A stretch of 64,000 nt of DNA from Epiperipatus broadwayi (lineage: Eukaryota; Onychophora; Udeonychophora; Euonychophora; Peripatidae). The notes under the pieces were generated by a model. That model saw only the letters and a list, made by a program, of their open reading frames with translations, made no database searches and was not told the origin of the DNA. Shown piece by piece: positions 25,171 to 36,347 of the stretch (the first letter of the stretch is position 1; each line of letters starts with the position of its first letter). The stretch spans positions 124,001 to 188,000 of the forward strand of contig JAQFVV010006831.1 of the NCBI GenBank assembly GCA_028023455.1. Reading direction: 5' to 3'. Position numbers and translations under genes: made by a program.

Positions 25171-27482
25171 TATTGTAAGGATAGCTTATAATCCTATTGG
25201 AACTAGCCTTTATTTATCCATACCACCAGATCAAACCCAGTTTAAACATAAGCTTAACTAACATTTAGTTGAATATGCACTATCATTTTTTGTAAACATA
25301 TATATATATACATATATGTGATTAATGTTTGCTTTATTAAGCACTAAATTAAACAAATGTCGCAATGAACTAATTTTCTTTGTTTAATGAGAAATAAAAA
25401 CCCAGTTATAGAAATCCTTTCTATATATATATATTATAATGATCGAAATGAAAGTGAAGATCGAATCTAACCGCAAACTATGATATCTGCTCTACAGAGT
25501 GCCATCTAGGCATTTAAACCTAGAAAAATTTATAGAGTAGGCAGATACGCGCTGTTAAGATTCCACTTTATTTAAATATTCAGATCGTTAGCCCAAGTCA
25601 CTAGCTCAGTGGAGATGCAGAGATAAAAATCTATATCTTAATTTATATCTTAGATATAAATAAATAAAAGCCACTGCCAGAAATTAACACATAAAAATAT
25701 TTATTTACACACATATAAAATAACATTTAAATTTTGAGGAATAAATTCAACATTTTAGATTTTTCTATTAATCTTTAGTTTACATTTAAGTAAATTACAA
25801 CCATGAGTTTAATATTTATTTAGTGAGTCGAGTAGGAATAGCCTACACATAGATCTGCATTTGAAAAGAACATATTCTTCCCTGATTTAACCTTAGGCAA
25901 CAAATTTCACAATCAAACCGGCGCCAATCCATCCGATACATTTATGTATTCAATGTAGCATGAAAATACGACAACACAAAATACTATACTGTCAGGAATA
26001 TACATCTGAACAATAAGTAGAATTAGAGAAGACATTGTCTCTCCACCAACAGGAATGTCACATATGTTGGCAAGTAGAACAATAAACATAAACTCCATAG
26101 GAATAAACTGCGGTCCTTTACCGTCTTATGAACCCATCCATAGGCAAACAGAAGGTGTGTGGCGTATATATATAATCCTGCCCGTAGCGGATCTCATACT
26201 ACATCTACAATTACACAAATATATCCAATCCATTGAACCAATTCAACTACGAAATTAACAAGCTAAGATTACCCTCCCTTAATATAACTTTACAAAACTA
26301 TATAGCCATTCATGCCCGACTTAAGTTTAACATTCAGATACGTTCGCACAGATTTGTTTAAAAATGTTGGGTATAGATCGATTACATAGATTCCACGGTC
26401 AAAAACATTTCAAAATAAACATAAATGATCAAAATACAAAATTATTGATACCGACAATCGCAGAGGGAAATTTATAAGTAACCCAATAGTATTCACCATA
26501 AGATACTTGCATTGTCACCAATAACTTAAAAGACATCCGAATAAATACATTTTAGATACCATACGGTATCATTATTTATCGAATGTCTATACATTTTGAT
26601 CAAATATGAAAACCAAAATATAATTAACCACAAACGAATCCATGCAAGCATCTATAAACAACTTAAATTTCATGCATTTAAATAATCTTTACAATAAGAA
26701 AAAAAAATGGAAATGATGTTTATCAATCAGAAAACATATAAAATTAAACATTATTAATTTGATTTAAAAACTTACAAAAGTCAGATAAGAGTCCGTTTTA
26801 ACATTTAAGTTGGCTTGTTTATCAATTTGTAAAACTTGACGAAAGTTCTTAATTGATTTTAATAATTGTTCATTTCATATAGCTTATGGTAGAAGAGTCC
26901 AGGTTGCTGTTTTTAATTCCTGCGACACCTCCATTGGAAGATAATGTTCTGGAGATGGCAATAGCTGGTTCAAGGTATCATAGTCTTTCATTTTTTTTAA
27001 ATAGAGAGTGTGGTATGTGTGTCCTATCACATCTCTCAAACACGAAAAAGCTGGAACTGTCAGAAAAAACTGTATTTCCCTTTTTATATTATCCACATGA
27101 ATTCAATCAACAAAACGTCACTAATCCATCACTTTCATTAGGGTCCGGTCAAGCTAATTTCTCTTTATTTTCTTATCTATCTTTCATCAGATCATTTTAA
27201 TTATACAAGAGCCCAAGGCTAGCTTGCTTTTCAAACAATTTTTAAACAATCATTTCCATTTACAGATTACAAGAATTAATTAATACCTGTTTTTATTTTT
27301 AAATCTTGTACTTTTCTTATATAAAAAAGTACATTCATATACTTATTTATTTGTATTTTAAAAAAATATATTTTTAAAGTTTGGCATCTGTGTGAATGTA
27401 TATACGTTTAACAAACATTTTAATTTTAGCGTTTAGTTTTTTACTTTTATTTGCGAACTTTTAAGTTTTTATTTTAAATTAA
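25171..27482. other. Intron sequence, no supported gene
   Basis: AT-rich, with a slightly GC-richer patch at about 25900-26270 that I could not identify. Positions 26886-27200 contain a 104-codon open frame with no recognisable motif, opposed by an open frame on the other strand. Confidence 0.45.
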
Positions 27483-27572
27483 TGTAACGACATATTTATA
27501 TATCGTTACAATATATATATATATGTTAATTCTAATGTTTTCATGGATAAAAGATGTCATATTATTATTACT

Positions 27573-27715
27573 ATTTGCGGGATATTCCGTGTAGTGAAAA
27601 AGCTAAATGCTGATGTTTCAGTACAATATCAAGTATCTTCCTCAGAGGAAGGTAATTGATATTGTACTAAAACGTCAGCATGTAGCTTTTTCACTACACG
27701 GAATATCCCGCAAAT
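27573..27715. repeat. Near-perfect foldback element
   Basis: Arms of about 70 bp meet almost without a spacer (at about 27642/27643). The ends are ATTTGCGGGATATTCCGTGT and its reverse complement. The right part of the left arm, TTTCAGTACAATATCAAGTA, faces a reverse complement with a few changes. A half copy is at 6307. Confidence 0.9.
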
Positions 27716-28289
27716 ATATATAGACCAACAATGAATTATTTATAAATGTGTTATACATCATGAATAAAGACATAGACTTAGTAACATAGTGAGGATCTAA
27801 TGTCAAGCCAATAACTAGGCAATCAAATATGGAAGATAAAAGTAGAATTGTATTATATAATTTTATTTTTTAACTGTAATCAATATAATACATGCAATAA
27901 TAGAAAGCTACAGCAATAGAAAAGGAAATGGAAATGCTTGTATACTAAATACCGGAAACTAAGCAGAGTCTAAAAGCAAACCCAGTTCATTTCCATCATC
28001 ATTTGTTATTTATCAAATGATACAAGAACTGTACAAGGCCAACTTGTAAAGATCGAATGTTTGAATCCTAGAGAAGATGGACAACTTGTTCAAACATTCC
28101 AAGTTATTCATATAATCTTCATAATGCAAAATTATAAAAAATTACAATCAACATTTAAACAGAGAAAAGTTTGATATATTCATACAGTTTGACAAAAATT
28201 GAACTGATTTTAAATTAAAATTTAAAAATAAAAACTGTGCTATTATCCAAACATGGAGAAAAAATGTAAAACATCGCTAGCATATATAT

Positions 28290-28510
28290 TGTAATGGTCA
28301 GAACGTGTATCTCGCTAACACACTGCAGAATTCAAACCCAATCCTGAAACTCAACACTCTACGAGTTGCCTCACAGAAATCCTAAGTTCAAATCTAAAGT
28401 TTCTGCTCCATAGCGCCACCTACATGATAATGCATCTGATGCTACTAATAGCATAGTTTCTCTCCAGTGCCAGTGGTCAGGGAGAAGCAGGAGACTCTAC
28501 ATTAACATAT
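28290..28510 (-). repeat. Relic related to the gypsy-2 LTR end
   Basis: TGTAATGGTCAGAACGTGTA followed by TCTCGCTAAC and TGCAGAATTC resembles the first 45 bp of the gypsy-2 LTR at 45144 (plus-strand reading). Further on, GGTCAGGGAGAAGCA matches GGTCAGGGAGATGCA. It probably comes from a solo or truncated LTR of a related family. Confidence 0.6.
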
Positions 28511-28589
28511 ATAATTAGGTTAGCTAATTAAAGACTATGGATGATACAAAATATATGTAAAATGAGAAATACTGGAGTAATGGTGTGGA

Positions 28590-28850
28590 TTGCAGAAGAG
28601 GAAGTGGAGAAGATTCAATCTTCTCAATTAAAGTTTGAACCTTTGCTATTTTAATATAAACTAAACACTGATTGTTTATATGTGTGAGAGATGGTGTTCT
28701 GGACCAACTGATGAGTGCTGGTTCAGCATGAAATATGGATATTGTAGATCATTTATCTTTTTCACATTATGTGGTCATGTGTATCAGTTATATGAGATGG
28801 TGGGCATGGTTGTGTGGAGCTTAAAAGTTTCAGTTCAAGTCCCTTTTAAT
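28590..28850 (+). repeat. Dispersed SINE-like repeat, copy 2
   Basis: Shares with 61610-61845 the blocks GTGGAGAAGATT, AAAGTTTGAA, GCTATTTTAATATAAACT and GTGTGAGAGATGGTGTTCTG, and ends CTTAAAAGTTTCAGTTCAAG TCCC, where the last part resembles a Pol III B box. It then runs into a TA repeat next to the gypsy-1 5' LTR. A 78-codon open frame here is incidental. Confidence 0.65.
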
Positions 28851-28868
28851 ATATATATATATATATAT

Positions 28869-31342
28869 TGTGCCAGTCCGTGTATAACAGCCATGCACAA
28901 AATGGCTGTTTGCTGAAAGCACAGCTTACATGTATCACATGAAAATTATAATTTTAATACAATTTATTAAATTATAATTCAGAGGGGAAGTGGGAGGTAC
29001 GGATATAGTACATAAATAGATGGGTTTGGACTATATTATATTTTTATTATACCCACAGTACAAGTGTATGCAGTGTATATATGTTTTAATAATTTATTCG
29101 ACTAGCAAACCTGTCTAAAAAAAAAAAGGGGGGGGAAATAAGTTGTAATATTTGTTTATGTGTAGAACAGTTTTTTGTTTTTTTGTTTGTTGTATTTTAC
29201 TACTTATAAATGTTCGAACACACATATATAGAAATGTATTTTTATTTTTTATTATTTTTCCTAAAAAAAAAAAAAAAAGAAAAGAAAATTCTAAATAGTT
29301 AAAAATTTTTGCATTTATTGGAATTTAGCTTTTCTAATTGTTAGAATGAGAGGGTTTGAAATTAATTAATTAAATTTGTAAAAGGAAAAAACCTTTTTGC
29401 TAATTACAATCTACTTTCAACCGAAGAAAATGTTTTGTATAAAAGAATTTTCGGTTGATCGTGAATAAAGATAAAATAGATTTTATCTAAGAAAGGAATG
29501 TAAGCACAATGGGTGTCAAGTACTCAATATGGAAGCTTGCAAAAGTGTACTTTAATAAATAAAAAGGTAAAGGAATGTAGAAAGGTATATGAAGGTATAA
29601 TTCGACTTATTAGTAGCTGATGCAATAGCTCGTAGAGGGGGTATGACAATTGGACTATTTGGGCTATATGTGCTGCTTACTGGGGGCTTTGAGTCAGTTG
29701 AGTACTAGCTTGCTAAAGCATGCGGACCAAGGGAGATTAGCCTACTAAAGAGTGCGGACAAGTGGAGATTAGCCTGCTAAAGTGTGCGGACCAGTTAATG
29801 CTAGCTTGCCAAAGCATTCCAATGGCAAAGATTTAGAAAGTTAAATCTTGTCTCCCGCTAGTCTAAAAAAATGGAGCAGTATAGATTTGTGAAAAACAAT
29901 CCGACAGAGAGAAAGGAGAAAATGAACTGTGTCTGTTAAAATTATAATCACTTGATCATTTCCCAGAAAAAGAATTTGAAAATTAGCATTTAGCAAGGAT
30001 CGTTAAGTGGAGTTTGGAAAATGATCAACAACATGGATTCTCAGTACATTTAAATAGAAAAAAAAAAAACGAAAGATGAATCATAGTTGGAGAACTGCAA
30101 TTTATTTAGGATCTACTTGCCCTAATCAGCCGAGTGAGATATACATATATACGGGAGAAGTATACTTACAGATCCGATAATTTGAAAGATGGCTCGATTA
30201 TACGTTCCGGGTTATTATCCTACCATGGAGTAGACTTTCAGCCGTAGTACACCACCTGTTTGGCTATCAAGTCCGAAGATGCCTTAGAAGAAATAGCAGA
30301 CCCTGATGACAAGAAAGACTCAAAGTATATCGGTGAATGGAAGCCTTATCTGCCCTATGAAGTAGCCGTGTGGCCCAGGAAGTTCGAATTGAATACAAGA
30401 ACAAGTTCAGAGGAGCATGTATAGTTGGTTATATATATATATATATATATTATATTCTATTATATTTTTTTTTTCTCTCTCATTTATGTTCTTTGTAAAT
30501 TTTTTTTATGATATATATATTATTACTGCATACCTTGTTATATGGATTTATTACTCTAAAGTGGGAAGGAATATAGGTCACACCCATTGTGTAATCTTTT
30601 AGATATTGTTTTTTTTTCTTTTATATATCTTGGGGTCATATATATATGCATCGGTGGAGGGTAAATATAATTTAAATATTTTTTATATATATTGGACTTA
30701 TATGTATGCATTAGTGGAGGATAAATATAATAATCTGGGGATAATAAATATTCACTTTTGTAATTAAAATCGTTTATAAGTTTTTGACTTAGCTTTAAAA
30801 TAATTATTAAGTTATTAGTACAGATATATATAGTTTTTCTTTTAATCAAAATGCAAATCCACGTAGTTAACCTGAGATTTATAGAATATAAAGTGAGCTA
30901 GATAGGGATAACTTACCGGGGAGTTGGATTGTTTCTTTTATTTTAGTCCGAACGTCTCGAAATATTCATATTCGTTAATGACTAGTCACATTTTACACAC
31001 TCTTTCGGGAAAGAAAAGGAATAAGTATAATCTTGAATGGGAGTGGCGCTAGAGACTGAAGGAAATATTCAGTACTCTTAAAGGTGTGTAAGGACACTTT
31101 AATTAGTCAACGTATAATTAATTGGCTAATGAAACAATTTAGCAAGGAAGGTCTGGATGGGCCTAATTTTAGGTTCAATCTACTTCCTCTAATAATTTCT
31201 TTGAGGTATTTACTCATATTTAATCAAAAATATTTTAGAGAATTATTATCGATGTCCTATTCTGTAGCATACGTCACTTCATGCTCGGTGCGTATGAGAG
31301 TCTAACCATGCAAGACCACTACAGGGTTGTTGAACCGGCACA
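28869..31342 (+). repeat. 5' LTR of gypsy-1 (about 2.47 kb)
   Basis: Repeated at 36348-38809. It includes a 32-bp tandem array (29706-29820), long T and A runs, and AT repeats. No coding frame in it looks real. Confidence 0.95.
29706..29820 (+). repeat. 32-bp tandem array inside the gypsy-1 LTR
   Basis: Units begin TAGCYTRCTAAAG at 29706, 29738, 29770 and 29802, exactly 32 bp apart, with the inner block GTGCGGAC conserved in three of them. The same array occurs in the other LTR from 37177. Enhancer-like arrays in the U3 part of LTRs are known in other retroelements; that role here is inference. Confidence 0.85.
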
Positions 31343-31348
31343 GAAAAA

Positions 31349-31366
31349 TGGCACCTCAATCGTGGT
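31349..31366 (+). promoter_or_regulatory. Putative primer binding site of gypsy-1
   Basis: TGGCACCTCAATCGTGG starts 6 bases after the LTR end and begins with TGG, as expected for pairing with a tRNA 3' CCA. I could not name the tRNA. Confidence 0.55.
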
Positions 31367-31912
31367 AAAGACGAACTAGGTGAAGATGAAAAAAGATAGT
31401 ATTAGTAGAAATCTATACTATATTTTCGTGGTTTCAAAACAAATTTAGGACAGCTAAGTTAAGAGAAGAACGTTGTAAGTGAGATAGGATTTTAATAATT
31501 GCGTAAGAGAAGGTTGAAATATACGGTTTTGATTATTTAGTTATAAGATTTTTTTTCTTTTTCGAGCAAAAATTTATTATCGTGAACGAAATAAATTATT
31601 AACAGAAGTTAGATAAATAATTCTGTCATTTATTAGGGCATATAAGTAGAATGGGGCATTTGAAATTTTTTGTTATATTATTACACGTTTGAGTAAATTG
31701 TCATTAGAAATCAGGGAATGTGCTTGGAGGAAAGGGCGATTAGTAGGGCATAGCGTAAGACGTGGTGTACTGCGAATTTACTATATGAAATTAAATTAAA
31801 TATTTTTCCGGAATTGAGTTAATAAACGTTAGTATAAAGGTAAGAATACCTTGACTTTCAAGTTCAGTAAATTTAAACCCGTAAATGCTTACGAGAGCAG
31901 GGAAAATCAGAA

Positions 31913-33732
31913 TGGAACAGGCAATAATCAGTGAAACGCTAATAAACCTGTCTGAAGAACAGGAAGTGGATTGTCAGAAAAAGAACTAGGAAAGGAAAAA
32001 GAATGCTTAAAGGAAATGATGGAAGATTTCACAAACCTTGTGAAAAAGGAAATGGCTAAAATGTCAAAAGAAGTAGAAAGATGGAGAACAGACAGGGCTA
32101 AACATGAGGAAAATATCGTTCAGAAAATAGAGGAAAATAGAGGAAATGCGAAGCGAATTAGTACAAGTAATAGATTTAAGATTTCAAAGGTGGGAAATGA
32201 AATGTGATAAATCTAAGCAAACTAAGGAGGATGAGATAGAAGCAAATATAAGAGATAGTCAGTCAGTTAAGTTAGAGCCAGAAGAGACAAAGAAGGACAC
32301 AGAAATGAAGTACAAACAAAATAGGATGGTTGAAAATGTTAAAAAAGAACAAGACAACCATATGGCAAATAGTGGAGATCATCTTGATGGTCGTATAGAA
32401 AAGACCAATGGAAGTGATCAGCTGCCACATTTAAATATTAACCAATTTTTAAAAATCCATACATTTGAAGGAAAAGTGGGGGAGGCTCCAGTGGGGCATA
32501 TAAGAAGTCTGGAAAATTACTTTTGGATAAACAAAGTAAATGAAATCAGTAAATTGCTTGTTGCCAGCGCTCATCTTAATGGAGATGCATTAGCTTGGTG
32601 GGAGTCTTTGTTTCATCATCCTCCAACCTTCAATCAATATAAGGATATGATTGTTAACAATTTCTGGAGCGTAGAGTATCAAGAAACAGTTATGTATCAG
32701 GCCATGCAGGAGAAATACAAAAATAGTATAGGTGAAAATTTGGCACAGTTTTTCCACAGACAAGTAGCAAGACTACGGACTTTAAGCGCATGTAATATGT
32801 TGGAGGATCGAATCATTAGAATTATCCGAGGTAATTTGCCTTCCCATGTTGCACAGATGCTAATACTGACGGGAGTAAAATCAGTTGAACAAATAGCTCA
32901 CTGGCTAGACACCATAGATGGGAGAGAGCAGGATTGTGTGGTACAAGAAATGCAAGAGAATAGTAAAGGTACAGCCCAGCATTGGAATGTAAAGAGTGGG
33001 CTGTGTAAATACTTCATTGAAAAGGAAATGTCAAATCTGGTCTGTTCTTGGGAAGATAAAGTACCAGAATATGCACCACAGAGTTGTCCGAAAATACCTT
33101 TAGAAATTGAAGGAATTGGGGTCATTGCAATGTTAGACTCTGGTAGCCAGATATCAGTGATATCTGAAGAATTATACCAGAAAATTTTATCAGTAAACTC
33201 ACGGATAGAGACCTTACCTTTAAAGGCAACACAAATCACCCTTGCAAATAACCGAAAAGCAAACCTTATACCCAAGCAAATATGGTTAGAATTACTTATA
33301 AATGGGAGGACAGTCTATCATGTATTTTTAATTATGGGTAGTTTAATTCATGATGTCATATTAGGGTCTGATTTCTTGTATAAGAACCAGTGTATTGTAA
33401 ATTACGAAAAGGGAAGAATGAGCTACCAGGGAGGTGATATTAAATTCTTGCCACCTCAGTTGCCAAACTTTGGGGAAACTTGTTGCATAAGTCAATCTAT
33501 TGTAGATTTGATGCAAGAAAAAATGAGTGAAGTAAAGACAGCATCTAATGGGGACAGCAAAAAACTCCAAGAGATATTCCAAGAGTATCATGAGATTTTT
33601 TCGGACAGTCCAGGAAAGATTAGAGGATATCAACAGAGGATCAAACTGAAACCAGGGGAACCTTTTCAAGCACGGTCATACCCAGTCCCAAATCAATTTA
33701 AAAAAGAAGTGGAGAAACAGAGCAGTTGTTGA
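31913..33732 (+). pseudogene. Gypsy-1 gag and protease, frameshifted
   Basis: Probably starts at the ATG at 31913; frame breaks lie near 31970 and 32130-32146, the latter next to a tandem AAAATAGAGG duplication that would shift the frame. The long frame 32146-33732 holds gag capsid-like sequence (residues 90-240: ALAWWESL, GENLAQFFHRQVARL) and then an aspartic protease with MLDSGSQISVIS (D-S-G) and VILGSDFL. No CCHC zinc knuckle is visible between them. The frame then enters the start of RT (RSYPVPNQFKKEVE) and is cut by a stop at 33732 after a shift. Confidence 0.85.
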
Positions 33733-36176
33733 AGGGGGTCATAATTAGTAAATGTTTGTCTCCTTACTGCAACCCTTTGGTGGTGGTTAGAAAAAAAGAT
33801 GGGTCAGTAAGGTTGTGCTTGGATGCCCATCAGCTCAATAGGGTGACTATACCGGACTGTCAATCCCACCTCGATACAAGAGTTACTGGGAAAATTTAAA
33901 GGGAAAATAATATTTTTACATTCGATCTAACTTCAGTTACTGGCAATAGAACTCCACCCAAATGATCGCCAGTATACTGCCTTCAGGTATGGGGGATATT
34001 CATACAAGTTTAATCGTATGCCATTTGGACTGATCAACAGTGGTGCTGGGCTGCTGCAGTGTTTAGATCGAGTCCTATCATCTGATATCAAGAAAATTCT
34101 GACCATGTATGTGGATGATGTTGTTATAGCATCTGCATCTATGGAAGAGCATCTCCAGCAGTTGGAACAGTTTTTTAGGGAATGTAAAGAAAAAGATATC
34201 AAGATAAATTTCAAGAAGAGTAAAGTGGCCTCTGTGGAAATTGAATTTCTGGGTCATTTGGTAGGCCAGGAAGGAGTCAAACCTCATCCAGATAAAATAA
34301 CAGCGATTGCAGATTTCCCTAGACCACAGACAAAGAAACATATACGGTCATTTTTGGGACTATGTAACTTTTATAACAGATTTTGTGAGAATTTTGCTGG
34401 CCAAATGGAACCATTGCTCAGATTGATTAGAAAAGAGGTCAGATGGAAATGGACTATTGAACAGGAAGAAGCTTTTAACCAAGTAAAGCAAAGTTTTTTA
34501 AAACAGGTTGTGTTGGATTATCCTGATTATGATAAGCCGTTCATTCTCCAGACCGATAGTAGCGGATATGGCCTGGGTGTCACTCTGTCACAAATTCAAC
34601 CTGATGGACGAATTGGGGTGTTATATTTTATAAGCTGCTTATTGAAGGGACCAGAACTTAATTATACGGTCACTGAAAAAGAGGCTCTGGCCATTGTATG
34701 GGCTTTCCAAAAGTTTTGCCCTATGTTGTTAGGCTCTCAAGTAGTGGTGATAACCGACCATAAAAGTCTTGAGTTTCTAAATCACAGCTATCTTACTAAT
34801 AGCAGGTTAGTCCGATGGAGTTTATTCCTGCAGGAATTTAACTACACTGTGAGGTATTGCAAAGGGGCAGAAAACGTGGTTGCGGACATCCTCAGTCGTC
34901 ATCCTGTCCCTGCACAAACCCTGAAACACCTCAGTCTGGAGCAAGCATACATAGCAAGTACCACGATAATGGGAAAAGATGAAGACATAGAAAAAGAATT
35001 AAGCCAACTAACTAAGAGGCAACAAGAAGACAGCTATCTAAATAGCATTTGGACAGAATGCCAGAAGTCTGGAACAACTAATTCCAGAGAGATAAGGGAT
35101 AGATATAAAGTTGAAGGAGAAGTGTTATATTGTCAACTCAAAAAAGGCAAGGATGAATGGAAGGCGATGATACCTCCAAAGATGAGACGGGCTCTCATCA
35201 GTTATATGCATCGGTTGTATGGTCATTATGGAACGCCAAAAACCGAGTATTGTTTAAGACAGTGGTTTTACTGGCCACAGATGCACCAGGATATTATCAC
35301 TGTACTGAATCAATGTGAAATATGTCAACGTACGAAACCACAGAATCAAACATATGTCAGCTCAATGAAATCAATCATACCTGATGACCTGAATGAGGTG
35401 ATGGCTATAGATTTTTATGGCCCCTTGCCAATGTTCAACAAAAAGAGATACCTACTGGTTACATATGATTTGTTTTCAAAATGGGTGGCTGCTTACCCTT
35501 TGGCACGCACCACCACCCGAGAAGTTACACGGGTATTAGACGCTGTACATTTTCCAAAAGTGGGGAAGCCAAAGGCAATACTTTCAGATCATGGAACCCC
35601 TTTTGTGTCAGAGGAATGGAACCGATGGGTCTCCAAACGAGGTATCAAGAACGTGTTGACATCAATCCGAAATCCCCAGAGTAACCCCTGTGACCGAGTC
35701 ATGCGGGAGTTGGGTAGACTTTTCCATACCTATTTGCCAACAAACCATAGGGGATGGGTTAAACAACTACCTCAGACACTGAATTATATTAATTGGTCGG
35801 TAAATGAATCCACTGGGTTTACTCCCATGCGATTACACTTTGGAAAACACCCTCCAAAACTGTTTAAAACTAGTCTTTCAGGGAGCCAAGAGGGAGTCAT
35901 CAACTGGGATCACGATAAAACACAAGCTAAGGCCCAAATGCAATGAATGAGCACTAGGGTAAAAAATGGAAGGGAACCCCTAAGTATACATTCCAAGTAG
36001 GGGACAAGGTCATGGTTAGGACACCCCATGTTAGTGATCCAGGGAAATTTAAATTTAAAAAATTTTGTAATCTCTATGAAGGCCCTTTTGAAATTGTAGA
36101 GTGTTGCAGGGATAATGCTTTCTGGGTGAGAACGAAAAAGGGATTAAGGGCACATATAATGCTCGGTCTTTGAAAC
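33715..36176 (+). pseudogene. Gypsy-1 RT, RNase H and integrase, frameshifted
   Basis: Frame breaks near 33720, 33860 and 33930 scramble the RT fingers. From 34018 one frame of 642 codons runs through the RT palm (YVDDVVIAS, near 34110), RNase H (LQTDSSGYGLG, EKEALAIVW, ITDHKSLEFLNH), the integrase zinc finger (HRLYGH, then CEIC) and the catalytic core (AIDFYG, LSDHGTPF). The third catalytic position reads CDRVMREL: Asp (GAC at 35692-35694) instead of Glu. A stop at 35946 precedes the C-terminal part, which continues in another frame (FQVGDKVMVR, YEGPFEIV, then NARSLKPYG) to about 36176. Confidence 0.92.
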
Positions 36177-36330
36177 CCTATGGGAAGGTAGCGATTAATT
36201 CAAAATTGACATAACTTGCATGTTAAAACGTATAATATAAATGCTGAATTTAAAATGTAAGTAATTAAAGAAGATGTAAAAATAGTTAAGTAAGACCATT
36301 AAAAAAGAATGGTTTTTTTTTAACAGTCTC

Positions 36331-36347
36331 ATCGGGGACGGGGGTAT
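36331..36347 (+). promoter_or_regulatory. Polypurine tract of gypsy-1
   Basis: CGGGGACGGGGGTAT lies directly before the 3' LTR start (36348), where plus-strand DNA synthesis is primed in LTR elements. One C interrupts the purine run. Confidence 0.75.

Noticed and set aside
25913-26098. Hydrophobic minus-strand frame that faintly resembles a ligand-gated channel membrane region
   Set aside because: Too short, no flanking exon signals, and the similarity is only a general pattern of hydrophobic residues.
26886-27200. 104-codon plus-strand frame opposed by a 70-codon minus-strand frame
   Set aside because: No recognisable motif on either strand; no splice or promoter context.
30556-30849. Open frames inside the gypsy-1 LTRs
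   Set aside because: They lie in LTR sequence, are low-complexity, and differ between the two LTRs by frame-breaking changes.
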